Shown in pieces: positions 27,915 to 37,279 of a stretch of DNA of 64,000 nt. The notes below the pieces were generated by a model, which saw nothing but the letters and a program-made list of their open reading frames with translations, made no database searches and was not told the DNA's origin. The DNA is taken from contig CALUXD010000002.1 in assembly GCA_944324665.1 (NCBI GenBank), forward strand, positions 288,694-352,693, read 5' to 3'. The DNA is from Candidatus Proelusimicrobium volucris (GTDB lineage Bacteria > Elusimicrobiota > Elusimicrobia > Elusimicrobiales > Elusimicrobiaceae). The position numbers and the translations under genes were made by a program. The stretch's first letter is position 1; each line of letters starts with the position of its first letter.

Positions 27915-28836
27915 GACCGATGTTTTGATTATAGGCGCCGGCCCGGCTGCATGCGCGGCGGCGGTATATACTTTAAGGGCGGGTTTAAAGACGACAATGC
28001 TCGGCGGCGCGAATTTGGGCGGGCAGCTTTTGCAGACCAACGATATAGAAAATTATCCCGGCTTTATAGACCCGATATCCGGCTTTGAGATAATGGACAA
28101 AATGCACAAACAGTGCAAACGTTTGGGTGCTGAGATATTGGGGGAAACGGTAATAAAAATAGAAGGGGCGGAAAGCCCTTTTAGGATATCGGCGGAAAGT
28201 GGGGAGCAGTACGAGGCTTTAAGCGTGATAATAGCCACGGGCGCGGCTGCGCGTTGGTTGGGCGTCAAAGGCGAAGGCGAGTATAAAGGCAAGGGCGTAT
28301 CGGCTTGCGCGACTTGCGACGGATTTTTCTTTAAAGGCAAGGAAGTGGCCGTGATCGGCGGGGGCAATACGGCTTTTGAAGACGCATTATTCTTGACAAA
28401 TTTCTGCTCAAAAGTGTATTTGGTGCACAGGCGCGACGGATTTAGAGCAGATAAACTTACCGTAGAGAAGGCGAAAAGCAACCCTAAAATAGAAATGCTT
28501 ATCCCTTATGTTGCCGAGGAAATAAAAGGCGAGAACGGCATGGTAACCTGCGCCGTGTTTAAGAATGTTAAGGACGGATCGTTAAAAGAGATAAAAGTAA
28601 GCGGCGTGTTTATTGCGGTGGGCTCTATCCCGCAGACGGGATTTTTGAAAGACAGCGGGGTAAACCTTAGCGACGGCGGATACGTGAAAACGGACGAGAA
28701 GATGTCTACCTCCGTCAAAGGGATTTTCGCGGCGGGCGACTGCGCCGACGAATTCTACAAGCAGGCCATAGTAGCCGCGGGCAGCGGCGCAAAGGCCGCC
28801 ATAGAGGCGATAAGTTTCGTCAATTTGATAAAGTAA
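27907..28836 (+). CDS. trxB: thioredoxin reductase
   Basis: 309 residues. FAD-binding GAGPAACAAAVYTLRAG, redox-active CATC (in SACATCDGFF), NADPH-binding GGGNTAFEDA, and the FAD-binding end FAAGDCADE. Reduces thioredoxin with NADPH and so feeds the MsrAB encoded at 34.7 kb. The ATG at 27907 has AAAGGAG upstream, inside the maf end. Confidence 0.96.
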   Translation: MIKTDVLIIGAGPAACAAAVYTLRAGLKTTMLGGANLGGQLLQTNDIENYPGFIDPISGFEIMDKMHKQCKRLGAEILGETVIKIEGAESPFRISAESGEQYEALSVIIATGAAARWLGVKGEGEYKGKGVSACATCDGFFFKGKEVAVIGGGNTAFEDALFLTNFCSKVYLVHRRDGFRADKLTVEKAKSNPKIEMLIPYVAEEIKGENGMVTCAVFKNVKDGSLKEIKVSGVFIAVGSIPQTGFLKDSGVNLSDGGYVKTDEKMSTSVKGIFAAGDCADEFYKQAIVAAGSGAKAAIEAISFVNLIK

Positions 28837-28842
28837 AATACC

Positions 28843-28909
28843 AAGCGGATTTCGTTCGAGGCGATTGTCAAACATCGGTTTTGCCGATTAAACGAAATCC
28901 GCTTTTTTA
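28843..28909 (+). terminator. branched rho-independent terminator
   Basis: A 14-bp perfect stem (28843-28856 with 28891-28904) and six T. The 34-nt loop holds a second small hairpin. Confidence 0.85.
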
Positions 28910-29000
28910 TTGCCTAAAATTTTACTTTTTTTGTTTGCGCGATAAATATATCGGGCGGATTTTTAAGCCACGCTTATAGATGCTTAAATATCGGCGAGGG

Positions 29001-29387
29001 TCAAAAGAGGAGGTTGGTCTTCTTGTGTAATTTAAAAGCATTTTTTAGAGGGCCTTTTATTTCCTTTCCCTCTACGGTAAGAATATTTAGGGACCCGTCT
29101 TCGTCTTTTTTAAGGAATTTTATACTGTCGCCGGGGTATCTTAGGGTGACATATTTTTTTTCGGCTATTCCGTAAGTGCCGCTGTCTTTGAAGGAAGCGG
29201 GCAAATTATCCTGATATATTGTCTGGATGGAAAAAGTATAATCGGGATTTAAGGTAAGTTCTATTTCCATTTTGGAGCCGTCGGGCAAAGGAATAATGCC
29301 AAAGTATTGCCCCGCTATATTGCCTTGCGTGCACGCGCAAAGCAGAACCAAGGATGTAATCAGAAGAAGTTTTTTTGCGGCAGTCAT
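29001..29387 (-). CDS. NlpE-like lipoprotein
   Basis: 128 residues. A signal with lipobox LLCAC, so Cys19 is probably lipidated. The body matches the short NlpE N-terminal beta-barrel pattern (GQYFGIIPLPDG, IELTLNPDYTFSI) but lacks the CxxC of E. coli NlpE. The role is unknown; NlpE senses envelope stress in enterics, which need not hold here. A monocistronic gene with a weak ribosome site, facing trxB. Confidence 0.65.
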   Translation of the reverse strand: MTAAKKLLLITSLVLLCACTQGNIAGQYFGIIPLPDGSKMEIELTLNPDYTFSIQTIYQDNLPASFKDSGTYGIAEKKYVTLRYPGDSIKFLKKDEDGSLNILTVEGKEIKGPLKNAFKLHKKTNLLF

Positions 29388-29475
29388 AATCTATCCCGTT
29401 AAAATTACAATATAACAATTCTATAAAATTATCCTGAGATAATCACCTCAAAAGCGATTGAAGGAGGATAATTCA

Positions 29476-29550
29476 ATGTTAAATAAGAGTCCCTTTCACA
29501 TTACGCGCTCGAATATAGTCATTATGGTAAATAATCATAGGATAATGTAA
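29476..29550 (+). CDS. 24-residue ORF with a strong ribosome site
   Basis: ATG at 29476, TAA at 29548-29550. AAGGAGG at 29461-29467 with 8-nt spacing is one of the best ribosome sites in the window. The predicted peptide is mixed polar and hydrophobic (starts MLNKSPFHITRS). It ends 10 bp before the sulfatase ATG, which has no ribosome site of its own, so it may be a leader peptide coupling translation, or a small protein. Confidence 0.35.
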   Translation: MLNKSPFHITRSNIVIMVNNHRIM

Positions 29551-29560
29551 AATATAAAAT

Positions 29561-31519
29561 ATGAGAAATTTTAGAATACCGCGTCGATTCGTCGCTTTTT
29601 TGATATTCGCTTTTTGTAATGCCGTTTTTTTCGGTTTGCTTAGAGCCGTATTTTATTTCGCCAATAAACCGCAGGAGGATTTGTCGTCCTCCTTGCTTGA
29701 ACGCGCTTTTTTTATAGGCTCCAGATTTGATTTGAGAATAGCGTTTCTTTTTGCCCTGCCTCTGGGTATAGCTTTTCTTTTTCCGTATAGAAAATGGTTG
29801 AAAAATACGCTTCTGACTCTTTACACTTGTGCCTTTGGCGCGATAATGTTGGTGTATTTTGTCGATTTCGGATATTTTGCCTATTTGACGGAAAGGCTGA
29901 ACGCCTATATCTTTGAATTGGCGGCAAATACGGTAACTTCGGCCGAGATGGTCTGGCAGAGTTACCCCGTAGTAACTTTGGCGTTGGGGCTTTTTGTCTT
30001 AATGGCGGCTTTTTGGTTTTTGTTCAGGGTTTTGCTTAATTTCGCCTACGGCGGAACTGCTGTTCGCAAGAGAGATTATTGGTTTGCGCTTATCGGCCTT
30101 TTGATAGCGGCGGCTTTTGTGCACGGGCGGTTTTCGCAGTATCCGTTAAGGTGGAGCAATGCCTATTTCAGCAAGAACGCTTTTATATCTGCTTTGGCAC
30201 TAAATCCTTTGCAGAATTTGTTTGATACTTACAAATTCGCAAAAGGCGGGGTGAGCTTCGACGAGAATAAAACAAGGGAATATTATGACGTCGTCGCCGA
30301 CTATCTTGGTGTTAAAGAAAAAAATGCGGAAAAGCTAAATTTTGAACGTATCGTAACGCCCGCTCCCAAGGATAAGGACTACAATGTGGTGTTGATACTT
30401 ACGGAGTCTTTTTCTTTTGACAAATCCTCGTTTAACAATCCCGAACTTCAGACTACGCCCCAAATGGAGGCTTTGGCGCGCAAAGGCCGTTTGTTTACGC
30501 GGTTCTTTACGCCTACTGCTGGGACGGCTAAGGGCGTATTTACTTCGATAACGGGTTTGCCAGATACCTCCACCGTTAAGACTTCTTCTCGCAATCCTAT
30601 GATAGTCAGCCAGCACACTTTGATAAACGATCTTAAGGGCTACAATAAGTTTTATTTTATAGGCGGCAGCACGAGCTGGGGCAATATCCGCGGGCTATTG
30701 CAGTACAATATTGAAGGCCTTAAAATTTACGAAGAAGGTACTTACGAGAATGTGGAACGTAATGACGTTTGGGGCCTATCCGATTTGGATATGTTCCGCT
30801 ATGCGGCGAAAACTCTTTCAGAAACCAAGGAACCCTTTTTCGCTATGATACAGACCTCAGGGTTTCACCGTCCGTATACGATCCCAGAAGATAGGGGCGA
30901 CTTTGAGGAAATACACCAAGATGAAGATTTGCTTAAAGAATACGGTTTCAGCGGTAATGAAGAATACAATTCAATGCGTTTTCAGGATTATGCGATGGGC
31001 GAGTTCTTTAGATTGATAGAGAATGAACCTTTCTATAAAGACACGTACTTTTTGATATACGGCGATCACAGCCTTACCACGTGGCAGTCGCGCAATACTC
31101 CTAAAGGCATAATAGATTTGGAACTTACCACGAACAATACTCCGTTGATAGTGGTGGGCCCCGGCATAGAACCTTCAATAGACGAAAAGCCGGCAAGCCA
31201 AGTGGACATAACGGCGACGATGTCTGGCCTGCTGGGCAAGCCATACAGGGAAACTGCTTTGGGCCGCAACTTGTTTGACGACAACATTAAACGCGGGGCT
31301 TTCATTTTAGCCTCTTCGGGCGCGCCTTTGCGGATAGGTTTTGTGGAGGATGATTTCTACTACACGATATGGCCCTCCAAACAAGGGATGTTCAAATATC
31401 GTTCCGATGATGGGGAAAAGGACTATTGCGGTCAATATCCGCAAAAGTGCGAAAGAATGAAGAACTTGGCGCAAGGATTGTATGAAGCCGCCAAATATAT
31501 AACATATCATAACAAATAG
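29561..31519 (+). CDS. LTA-synthase-like sulfatase (phosphoglycerol transferase family)
   Basis: 652 residues. Five N-terminal membrane helices (to about 190), then an extracytoplasmic sulfatase/alkaline-phosphatase-type domain. LILTESFSFD carries the first metal ligand (Glu), Thr322 in GTAKGVF is the expected nucleophile, and YGDHS holds the second metal site. Family members transfer phosphoglycerol or phosphoethanolamine to glycolipids, periplasmic glucans or lipid A. A diderm is unlikely to make lipoteichoic acid, so envelope decoration is more likely. No ribosome site; TAAAAT at 29548-29553 is 7 nt before the ATG, or translation may be coupled to the 24-residue ORF. Confidence 0.88.
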   Translation: MRNFRIPRRFVAFLIFAFCNAVFFGLLRAVFYFANKPQEDLSSSLLERAFFIGSRFDLRIAFLFALPLGIAFLFPYRKWLKNTLLTLYTCAFGAIMLVYFVDFGYFAYLTERLNAYIFELAANTVTSAEMVWQSYPVVTLALGLFVLMAAFWFLFRVLLNFAYGGTAVRKRDYWFALIGLLIAAAFVHGRFSQYPLRWSNAYFSKNAFISALALNPLQNLFDTYKFAKGGVSFDENKTREYYDVVADYLGVKEKNAEKLNFERIVTPAPKDKDYNVVLILTESFSFDKSSFNNPELQTTPQMEALARKGRLFTRFFTPTAGTAKGVFTSITGLPDTSTVKTSSRNPMIVSQHTLINDLKGYNKFYFIGGSTSWGNIRGLLQYNIEGLKIYEEGTYENVERNDVWGLSDLDMFRYAAKTLSETKEPFFAMIQTSGFHRPYTIPEDRGDFEEIHQDEDLLKEYGFSGNEEYNSMRFQDYAMGEFFRLIENEPFYKDTYFLIYGDHSLTTWQSRNTPKGIIDLELTTNNTPLIVVGPGIEPSIDEKPASQVDITATMSGLLGKPYRETALGRNLFDDNIKRGAFILASSGAPLRIGFVEDDFYYTIWPSKQGMFKYRSDDGEKDYCGQYPQKCERMKNLAQGLYEAAKYITYHNK

Positions 31520-31567
31520 CTCCTCGGCATAGCGTTTTTTTTGTAGGGGGAGCGAATTGGGGGAAAG

Positions 31568-33064
31568 ATGATAATAAGCGCCGAAAATTTTTTGTTGATA
31601 GCGTCAATCCTGCTGTTTGTAAGCATAATAGCGGGGAAGACGGGCTATCGTTTCGGCGTGCCGGCGCTGCTTTTGTTTTTGGTAGTGGGAATGATATTCG
31701 GCAGCGAGGGGGTAGGCCTTCAGTTTTCCAGTTTCAAACAGGCTCAGTTTGTGGGTATGGCGGCATTGAGCGTCATATTGTTTTCGGGCGGTATGGAAAC
31801 GAAAGCCTCAGATATCAAACCCGTCGCGGTGGAAGGTATAATTCTGTCTACGGTAGGAGTACTTCTCACAGCGGTTATAACAGGTCTGTTTATATACGCG
31901 ATGGTAGGATTGTTCCCTAAGTATTTATCACTTAGTTTCGGCGGCTGTATGTTATTGGCGTCGGTAATGTCGTCAACGGATTCGGCTTCGGTTTTCTCTA
32001 TTTTAAGATCCAAAAATCTACATTTGGCGCAAAATATGCGTCCTCTGCTGGAGCTTGAAAGCGGTTCTAACGATCCTATGGCGTATATGCTTACGATAGT
32101 ATTTATACAGGTTGTACTTTCAAGCAGTGCGAGCATAGACGTTATGCTGTGGACTTTGGTAATACAATTTGTGCTGGGGATAGTGTTCGGATACTTGCTT
32201 GGGCGTTTGGCGGTATTTGTGATGAATATAATAAATCTGAACTATTCGGCGTTATATGCGATATTGTTGCTCTCGTTTGTATTTTTTATATTTTCCTTTA
32301 CGGATTTATTGGGCGGCAACGGATATTTGGCGGTATATATAGCAGGTTTGGTGGTTGCCAACAATAAGATGATATACAAGAAGAGCGTGATAACGTTTTT
32401 TGACGGACTTACGTGGCTGTTTCAGATAATAATGTTTTTGATATTGGGTTTATTGGTAAACCCGAGCGAGCTATTTTTTGTATGGGCGCCAGCGGTGGCG
32501 ATAGGCATATTTATGATAATAGCGGCCAGGCCCATAAGCGTTTTTATATGTCTGTGGCCGTTCAAAAAGATGACGCGCAACGCTAAATGGTTCGTATCGT
32601 GGGTAGGGCTTAGGGGTGCTGTTCCGATAATATTTGCGACGTATCCTTTTGTCCAGGGGGTGCCTCATGCTCGGGAGATATTTAACATAGTGTTTTTTAT
32701 AACTATAATATCTTTAGTGGTGCAAGGCACTACGGTGCCGTATAGCGCGAAGCTGCTGGGTTTGCTGAGCGAACCGGAATTTACCAAAGATTTTTCCGTA
32801 GAGATGCCGGAAGACATAGCCGTAACCGCGGAGTTTAAAGTCGACGAAAAATTTAAAGAAACCCATAATACCGTAGGTGATATGGGCGTCGGCGAAGGCG
32901 TAATGATAATGATGATAAAGCGCGGGGGGAAATTTTTCATACCCAACGGCAATACCGGATTGGAAGTCGGCGACAAGCTGCTTATTATAGGTTCGAAAGA
33001 AGAGGACTTGCAGGACTATTGCGGCAAAGCCGGCATGGAAAAGTACGAAATATACAACAGTTGA
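31568..33064 (+). CDS. K+/H+ antiporter, NhaP2 (CvrA) type
   Basis: 498 residues. About twelve membrane helices of the CPA1 fold with SSTDSASVFSIL and LELESGSNDPMAY (the ion-site Asp), then a C-terminal TrkA-C-like domain (about 410-490, MIKRGGKFFIPNG). Such proteins expel K+ in exchange for protons and help osmotic adaptation. GGGGGAAAG precedes the ATG directly. A few bp separate it from lemA. Confidence 0.9.
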   Translation: MIISAENFLLIASILLFVSIIAGKTGYRFGVPALLLFLVVGMIFGSEGVGLQFSSFKQAQFVGMAALSVILFSGGMETKASDIKPVAVEGIILSTVGVLLTAVITGLFIYAMVGLFPKYLSLSFGGCMLLASVMSSTDSASVFSILRSKNLHLAQNMRPLLELESGSNDPMAYMLTIVFIQVVLSSSASIDVMLWTLVIQFVLGIVFGYLLGRLAVFVMNIINLNYSALYAILLLSFVFFIFSFTDLLGGNGYLAVYIAGLVVANNKMIYKKSVITFFDGLTWLFQIIMFLILGLLVNPSELFFVWAPAVAIGIFMIIAARPISVFICLWPFKKMTRNAKWFVSWVGLRGAVPIIFATYPFVQGVPHAREIFNIVFFITIISLVVQGTTVPYSAKLLGLLSEPEFTKDFSVEMPEDIAVTAEFKVDEKFKETHNTVGDMGVGEGVMIMMIKRGGKFFIPNGNTGLEVGDKLLIIGSKEEDLQDYCGKAGMEKYEIYNS

Positions 33065-33075
33065 TTGGAGGTAGT

Positions 33076-33645
33076 ATGAGCATTTTATTGGTTTTAGGCA
33101 TAGCGATAATAATCATATCGGTTTACGTAGCGGTATCTTATAATATGCTGATAAATTCAAAAAATATGGTAAACGCGGCGTGGAGTGATGTAGAAACGCA
33201 GATAAAGAGGCGTTATGATTTGGTGCCCAATTTGGTACATACGGTAAAGGGGTACGCTTCGCATGAGTCTTCGGCTCTGGAGAACGTGATGAAAGCGCGC
33301 AGCGCGGCGATGGAAGCCAAAGGCGGGGCGGAGGTACATTCTTCCGCGGAGAAGAATTTGACGAAATCTTTAAGAACGCTTATAGCCGTATCGGAAAATT
33401 ATCCCGATTTGAAAGCCAGCGAGAATTTTTTAAAACTGCAGTTTGAACTTACCGATATAGAAGACAGAATAAAAGCCTCCCGCCGTTTTTACAATACCAA
33501 TGTAATGGCGTTTAATACTAGGATAGAGCAATTCCCCTGCAATTTTATAGCCAAGTATTTCAAGTTTAAGCAGGCAGGCTTTTTTGAGCTTCCGCACGAA
33601 GAATCCGCCGCGGCGCAAAATCCTGCCGAGGTAGACTTTAAATGA
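33076..33645 (+). CDS. lemA: LemA family protein
   Basis: 189 residues. One N-terminal membrane helix, then VNAAWSDVETQIKRRYDLVPNL and EDRIKASRRFYN, the two LemA signatures; mostly helical. The ATG at 33076 has GGAGG upstream. The stop overlaps the htpX start by 4 bp; the lemA-htpX pairing is common. Confidence 0.93.
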   Translation: MSILLVLGIAIIIISVYVAVSYNMLINSKNMVNAAWSDVETQIKRRYDLVPNLVHTVKGYASHESSALENVMKARSAAMEAKGGAEVHSSAEKNLTKSLRTLIAVSENYPDLKASENFLKLQFELTDIEDRIKASRRFYNTNVMAFNTRIEQFPCNFIAKYFKFKQAGFFELPHEESAAAQNPAEVDFK

Positions 33646-34577
33646 ATATCCACGAAGAGATAAAAGCCAATAAAATAAAAAGCGTTTTGATAATACTATT
33701 GTTCCCGCTTGTTCTTGGCGCTTTGATTTACGCTTCTTTATGGCTTGTTTTGTCTTTTGGCCATACACCGCAATCGCCCAGGCCTTTATATGTTGAGGTC
33801 CATTATTGGGCGGGTATGATATTGCCCATAATAAGCGTATTATCGATATTGTGGATGGTAATAAGTTATTATACCGGCGGCGATATGATGATGCGCGCAG
33901 CCGGCGCTAGGGAAATAAACCGCGAATCCGCACCTGAGATTTACAGCCTTGTGCAGAATGTCGCGGCAACGGCGGGCTTGCCGGTACCGAGGGTGTTTAT
34001 AATGAACACGATGGCTTTAAACGCTTTTGCGACTGGTCGCGATCCCGAACACGCGGCGATAGCCTTGACGATAGGGATAATAGAAAAACTGGACAGGCCC
34101 GAGCTTGAGGGTGTAATCGCGCACGAAATGGGGCATATTATCAATCGTGATATCCGCCTTATGATGTTGGTTAGTACGGGTATAGGGGTGTTGACGCTTT
34201 TGGGGCAAATTCTTATCAGGGTGCGCGGGCGCGGCAAGAACGGGCAGGGCGCCTTGGTTTTAAATATCGTCGGGATAATTTTATTGATATACGGCAGCTT
34301 TTTGGCGCCTGTAATAATGTTTGCGCTTTCAAGGCGCAGGGAGTTCCAGGCGGACGCGACGTCGGCGTATCTTACCAGAAACCCCGAAGCGCTTGCCCGC
34401 GCCCTGGAGAAGATAAGCGGCAACAGCGTGGTGGAAAGCCTAAAGAACAATTCTTTGGTGTCGGCCTCATGCATAGAAAAGGCGGACGTATCTTCCGAGA
34501 TGTCTTTGGCGGGTTTGTTTTCCACTCATCCTCCGATAGCGGAGCGCGTAAAGGTGCTTAGGGGCATTAAAGCCTAA
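33642..34577 (+). CDS. htpX: M48 membrane zinc metalloprotease HtpX
   Basis: 311 residues. Two N-terminal membrane helices, HEMGH zinc motif at 161-165, two more helices (about 180-230), then the third zinc ligand Glu in RRREFQADA. Degrades damaged membrane proteins. Coupled to lemA by an ATGA overlap and followed by a strong terminator. Confidence 0.95.
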   Translation: MNIHEEIKANKIKSVLIILLFPLVLGALIYASLWLVLSFGHTPQSPRPLYVEVHYWAGMILPIISVLSILWMVISYYTGGDMMMRAAGAREINRESAPEIYSLVQNVAATAGLPVPRVFIMNTMALNAFATGRDPEHAAIALTIGIIEKLDRPELEGVIAHEMGHIINRDIRLMMLVSTGIGVLTLLGQILIRVRGRGKNGQGALVLNIVGIILLIYGSFLAPVIMFALSRRREFQADATSAYLTRNPEALARALEKISGNSVVESLKNNSLVSASCIEKADVSSEMSLAGLFSTHPPIAERVKVLRGIKA

Positions 34578-34600
34578 ATGCTGTTTTGTTATTTAGCGGA

Positions 34601-34635
34601 GCGGGGCTTATCCGTATTGGATAAGCCCCGCTTTT
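34601..34635 (+). terminator. lemA-htpX terminator
   Basis: 13-bp perfect stem (34601-34613 with 34619-34631), 5-nt loop, four T. The minus-strand msrAB gene ends 26 bp further on. Confidence 0.92.
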
Positions 34636-34660
34636 ACGGTGATAATATTACGGTATAAAC

Positions 34661-35755
34661 TTAATTTTTAAATTCTTTTTTCAGTTCGCCGTAACCTTCT
34701 TTTTCCAAATCCTCATAGGGTATAAAGCGCAAGGCGGCGCTGTTTATGCAGTATCTTGTGCCCGTGGGGGAGGAGGGATCTCCCTCGAATATGTGGCCCA
34801 GATGGGAATCGCCCGCTTTGCTGCGCACTTCTGTTCTTTGCATACCGTGCGAGTTATCAGCCTTAAATACCAAAGAAGAGTTGCTTATCGGCGCGCCGAA
34901 GCTGGGCCAGCCCGAAGAACTTTTATATTTCTGTTCCGACGAAAACAAAGGTTCTCCCGTAACAATATCTACGTAAATTCCTTTTTTGTCTAAATTCCAA
35001 TATTCATTTTTGAAAGGCGGCTCCGTAGCGGCGTTTTGGGTAACCTCGTATTGTTGTTTTGTAAGTTTCTTTTTAAGATGTTCCTGCGAGGGTTTTGAAT
35101 ATTGCGCGTCGCTTTTGCCGTCGCCGCCGAATTTGGCGGCGCATATCGATATTTCTCCGCCGGAGATATGGCAGTATCCGCCGGGGTTTTTCTGTAAGTA
35201 TTTTTGATGGTATTCTTCCGCGGGGTAAAAGACGGTAAGGGGTTCTATCAGCACTTTAAAAACGGGCTGGGATAGTTTAACCTCGTCCGCCGCGGCGTTA
35301 ATTGCGGGCAGCTCGGCTTCATCTGTGTAAAATACGCCCGTCTGATATTGGGTGCCGCTGTCGTTGCCTTGTTTATTCTCTACGGAAGGGTCTATAACGT
35401 AGAAGTAGGCTTTTAATATATTTTCCAAGGAGATTACCTGCGGATCATACTCCACTTTTACCGTTTCTTTATAACCGGTATTTCCGGCGCATACCAATTT
35501 GTAATCTGGGATAATGTCTTTATTGCCGTTTGCATATCCTACCGTCGTGTTGACTACACCGTTTAGGCTGTCCATAAGTTTTTGCATACCCCAAAAACAG
35601 CCGCCTGCAAGGTATATTGTTTTTAAATTTTTGCTTATTTTTGTTTCATTTTTCTGCATATAACGTGAACTCTCTTTTCTATCGTGTATTTTGAGGCCAA
35701 AGATCAATAAGGCGGCAATCAAGGCCCCCAAAGCCGCCGCGGCAGTATATTTCAT
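34661..35755 (-). CDS. msrAB: membrane-anchored MsrA-MsrB methionine sulfoxide reductase fusion
   Basis: 364 residues. An N-terminal membrane helix (about 4-22), MsrA domain with GGCFWGMQ (catalytic Cys) and KVEYDP, then MsrB domain with [19 protein letters not shown] and [11 protein letters not shown] (catalytic Cys). The CxxC zinc pairs seen in many MsrB domains are absent. Repairs both methionine sulfoxide isomers, here probably on periplasmic proteins. GGAGGT precedes the ATG. Confidence 0.95.
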   Translation of the reverse strand: MKYTAAAALGALIAALLIFGLKIHDRKESSRYMQKNETKISKNLKTIYLAGGCFWGMQKLMDSLNGVVNTTVGYANGNKDIIPDYKLVCAGNTGYKETVKVEYDPQVISLENILKAYFYVIDPSVENKQGNDSGTQYQTGVFYTDEAELPAINAAADEVKLSQPVFKVLIEPLTVFYPAEEYHQKYLQKNPGGYCHISGGEISICAAKFGGDGKSDAQYSKPSQEHLKKKLTKQQYEVTQNAATEPPFKNEYWNLDKKGIYVDIVTGEPLFSSEQKYKSSSGWPSFGAPISNSSLVFKADNSHGMQRTEVRSKAGDSHLGHIFEGDPSSPTGTRYCINSAALRFIPYEDLEKEGYGELKKEFKN

Positions 35756-35833
35756 AATTTACCTCCGCTTAGACAAGCGGGTTTTACCCCTGATTTTATT
35801 ATAAGGTTATTGGCGGATTTTGCAAGCGGATAC

Positions 35834-35858
35834 AAAAAACCCCCGTTAAAAACGGGGG
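35834..35858 (-). terminator. terminator of the GNAT gene
   Basis: 8-bp stem (35840-35847 with 35851-35858) followed on the minus strand by six U. Confidence 0.75.
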
Positions 35859-35863
35859 GCCTT

Positions 35864-36478
35864 TCAATATCTGTTAAAGTTCAGTGGCCTTATTTTGCTT
35901 AAAGTCTTTAGGGCCGAAGGCAAATCCCGGTGTATAACCGCATAGATATTTATTATTGATTTTAAGATGTCGGCATTCGGAATTTGTTTTATATCCCGTT
36001 TGAACGGCAAGAAGTACAAATCCAACTCCAAATCTTTTGTCGCCATCGGGAAGTAGTAACGGAAATCCAACTTATAAGCACCTTTTTCCGTATAGAATCT
36101 TAGTCGCCTTTCACTGTTTTTGTTTAGGGGGGAGGGCTTTTCAACTTCTAAAAAGCAACCCCTTGCGCCAAGATATTTTGCCTTAAGCGCCTTTAACATT
36201 TTGCTTCCGTATCCTTTCCCGTGATATTTTTGCGATACGGCAATGTATTCCAGCCAGATAAAGTTCATTTCTTTATCCTGCCATACAAGCATATATCCTA
36301 TATCATGGGTTTTGCCTTTAATATGGCTTTGCGCCAGCCATATGTCGTAAGAAGAAGTTTTTGCTATTTCCAGGAAGGTATTTTTTGCTTTTATTTCCAC
36401 ATAAGGAAATTGCTTTTTCATATCTTCATAAATAATGTCAAACTCGGCCGCGCCGGCCTTTGATAAAATTATCGACAT
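35864..36478 (-). CDS. GNAT-family N-acetyltransferase
   Basis: 204 residues. A GNAT core with acetyl-CoA loop QKYHGKGYGSKML (about 85-97), preceded by strand WLEYIAVS. The last 50 residues are extra helices. Substrate unknown. AAGGAGGT lies just upstream of the ATG. Confidence 0.85.
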   Translation of the reverse strand: MSIILSKAGAAEFDIIYEDMKKQFPYVEIKAKNTFLEIAKTSSYDIWLAQSHIKGKTHDIGYMLVWQDKEMNFIWLEYIAVSQKYHGKGYGSKMLKALKAKYLGARGCFLEVEKPSPLNKNSERRLRFYTEKGAYKLDFRYYFPMATKDLELDLYFLPFKRDIKQIPNADILKSIINIYAVIHRDLPSALKTLSKIRPLNFNRY

Positions 36479-36609
36479 TTCAAACCTCCTTTCACTAAGT
36501 TGACGATTGCGAAATTTATTTTATGCTGCCGCGGTTAATGCAATTATATCATTTAATGTAAAGTTTTTAAACAAAGCAACCTTTTTATTGGAACTTTTCG
36601 CAAAGGAAA

Positions 36610-36646
36610 TTGCCGAATATCTTTTAAAAGAGATAAAATATAATAT
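36610..36646 (+). promoter_or_regulatory. leaderless promoter of the DUF486 gene
   Basis: TTGCCG at 36610-36615, 18-nt spacer, TAAAAT at 36634-36639, then 7 nt to the ATG. The start would fall within one base of the ATG. No ribosome site. Confidence 0.5.
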
Positions 36647-36976
36647 ATGTATAAACCTATAATACTGCTTGTGATATCGAACATATTTATGACTTTCGCG
36701 TGGTACGGGCACCTTCGCTTTAAGGACAAAGCCTTGTGGCTGGTAATATTGGTAAGCTGGCTGATAGCTTTTGTGGAGTATTGTTTTCAGGTCCCAGCGA
36801 ACAGAATCGGGCACGAATTTTTTTCCGCCGCTCAGCTAAAGGGAATGCAGGAGGTAATAACCCTAGCCGTATTTGCGGTGTTCAGCATAGTGTATCTTAA
36901 GGAGAATTTACGGTGGAACCATTATGCGGGGTTCCTGCTGCTGATAATGGCGGCAATGCTGATTTTTAAGAAATAG
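36647..36976 (+). CDS. DUF486 (DMT-superfamily) membrane protein
   Basis: 109 residues, four membrane helices. NIFMTFAWYGHLRF at the start and a central EYCFQVPANRIG motif are diagnostic for DUF486, small multidrug-resistance-like transporters. Transport activity is not proven for the family. Its start region is nearly identical to that of hisS (GATAnAATATAATATATG). Confidence 0.92.
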   Translation: MYKPIILLVISNIFMTFAWYGHLRFKDKALWLVILVSWLIAFVEYCFQVPANRIGHEFFSAAQLKGMQEVITLAVFAVFSIVYLKENLRWNHYAGFLLLIMAAMLIFKK

Positions 36977-37039
36977 CCCGATTTTACGGTATAAAACTTT
37001 TAGAGTGCAAAAAAAAATCGGGCAAAGCGCAAATACTCT

Positions 37040-37067
37040 TTGAATAGTTTTGCGAAAATGATATAAT
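37040..37067 (+). promoter_or_regulatory. tRNA-Ala promoter
   Basis: TTGAAT at 37040-37045, 16-nt spacer, TATAAT at 37062-37067; the predicted start is about 8 nt before the tRNA. Confidence 0.7.
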
Positions 37068-37081
37068 AAATAAAAGTTCAA

Positions 37082-37157
37082 GGGCGTGTAGCTCAGTTGG
37101 GAGAGCGCCTCGTTCGCAACGAGGAGGTCGTGGGTTCGACTCCCATCACGTCCACCA
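37082..37157 (+). tRNA. tRNA-Ala (anticodon CGC)
   Basis: 76 nt with encoded CCA. Acceptor GGGCGTG pairs with CACGTCC and includes the G3-U70 wobble that identifies tRNA-Ala. The D arm GCTC/GAGC, anticodon stem CCTCG/CGAGG with loop TTCGCAA, and T arm GTGGG/CCCAT (one G-T pair) are all intact. Anticodon CGC reads GCG codons. Confidence 0.96.
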
Positions 37158-37168
37158 TACGATTTGAT

Positions 37169-37197
37169 AAACCGGTTACCAGCTAATCGGTTTTTTT
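37169..37197 (+). terminator. tRNA terminator
   Basis: 6-bp stem (37169-37174 with 37188-37193) and a run of seven T starting at 37191. Confidence 0.6.
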
Positions 37198-37279
37198 GTT
37201 ATATGGGAGATAAGGCAAACCCGCCAAAGGATATTTTGATAGAATATATAAAAACAGGCGGTTGACAGAGGTAAACATT

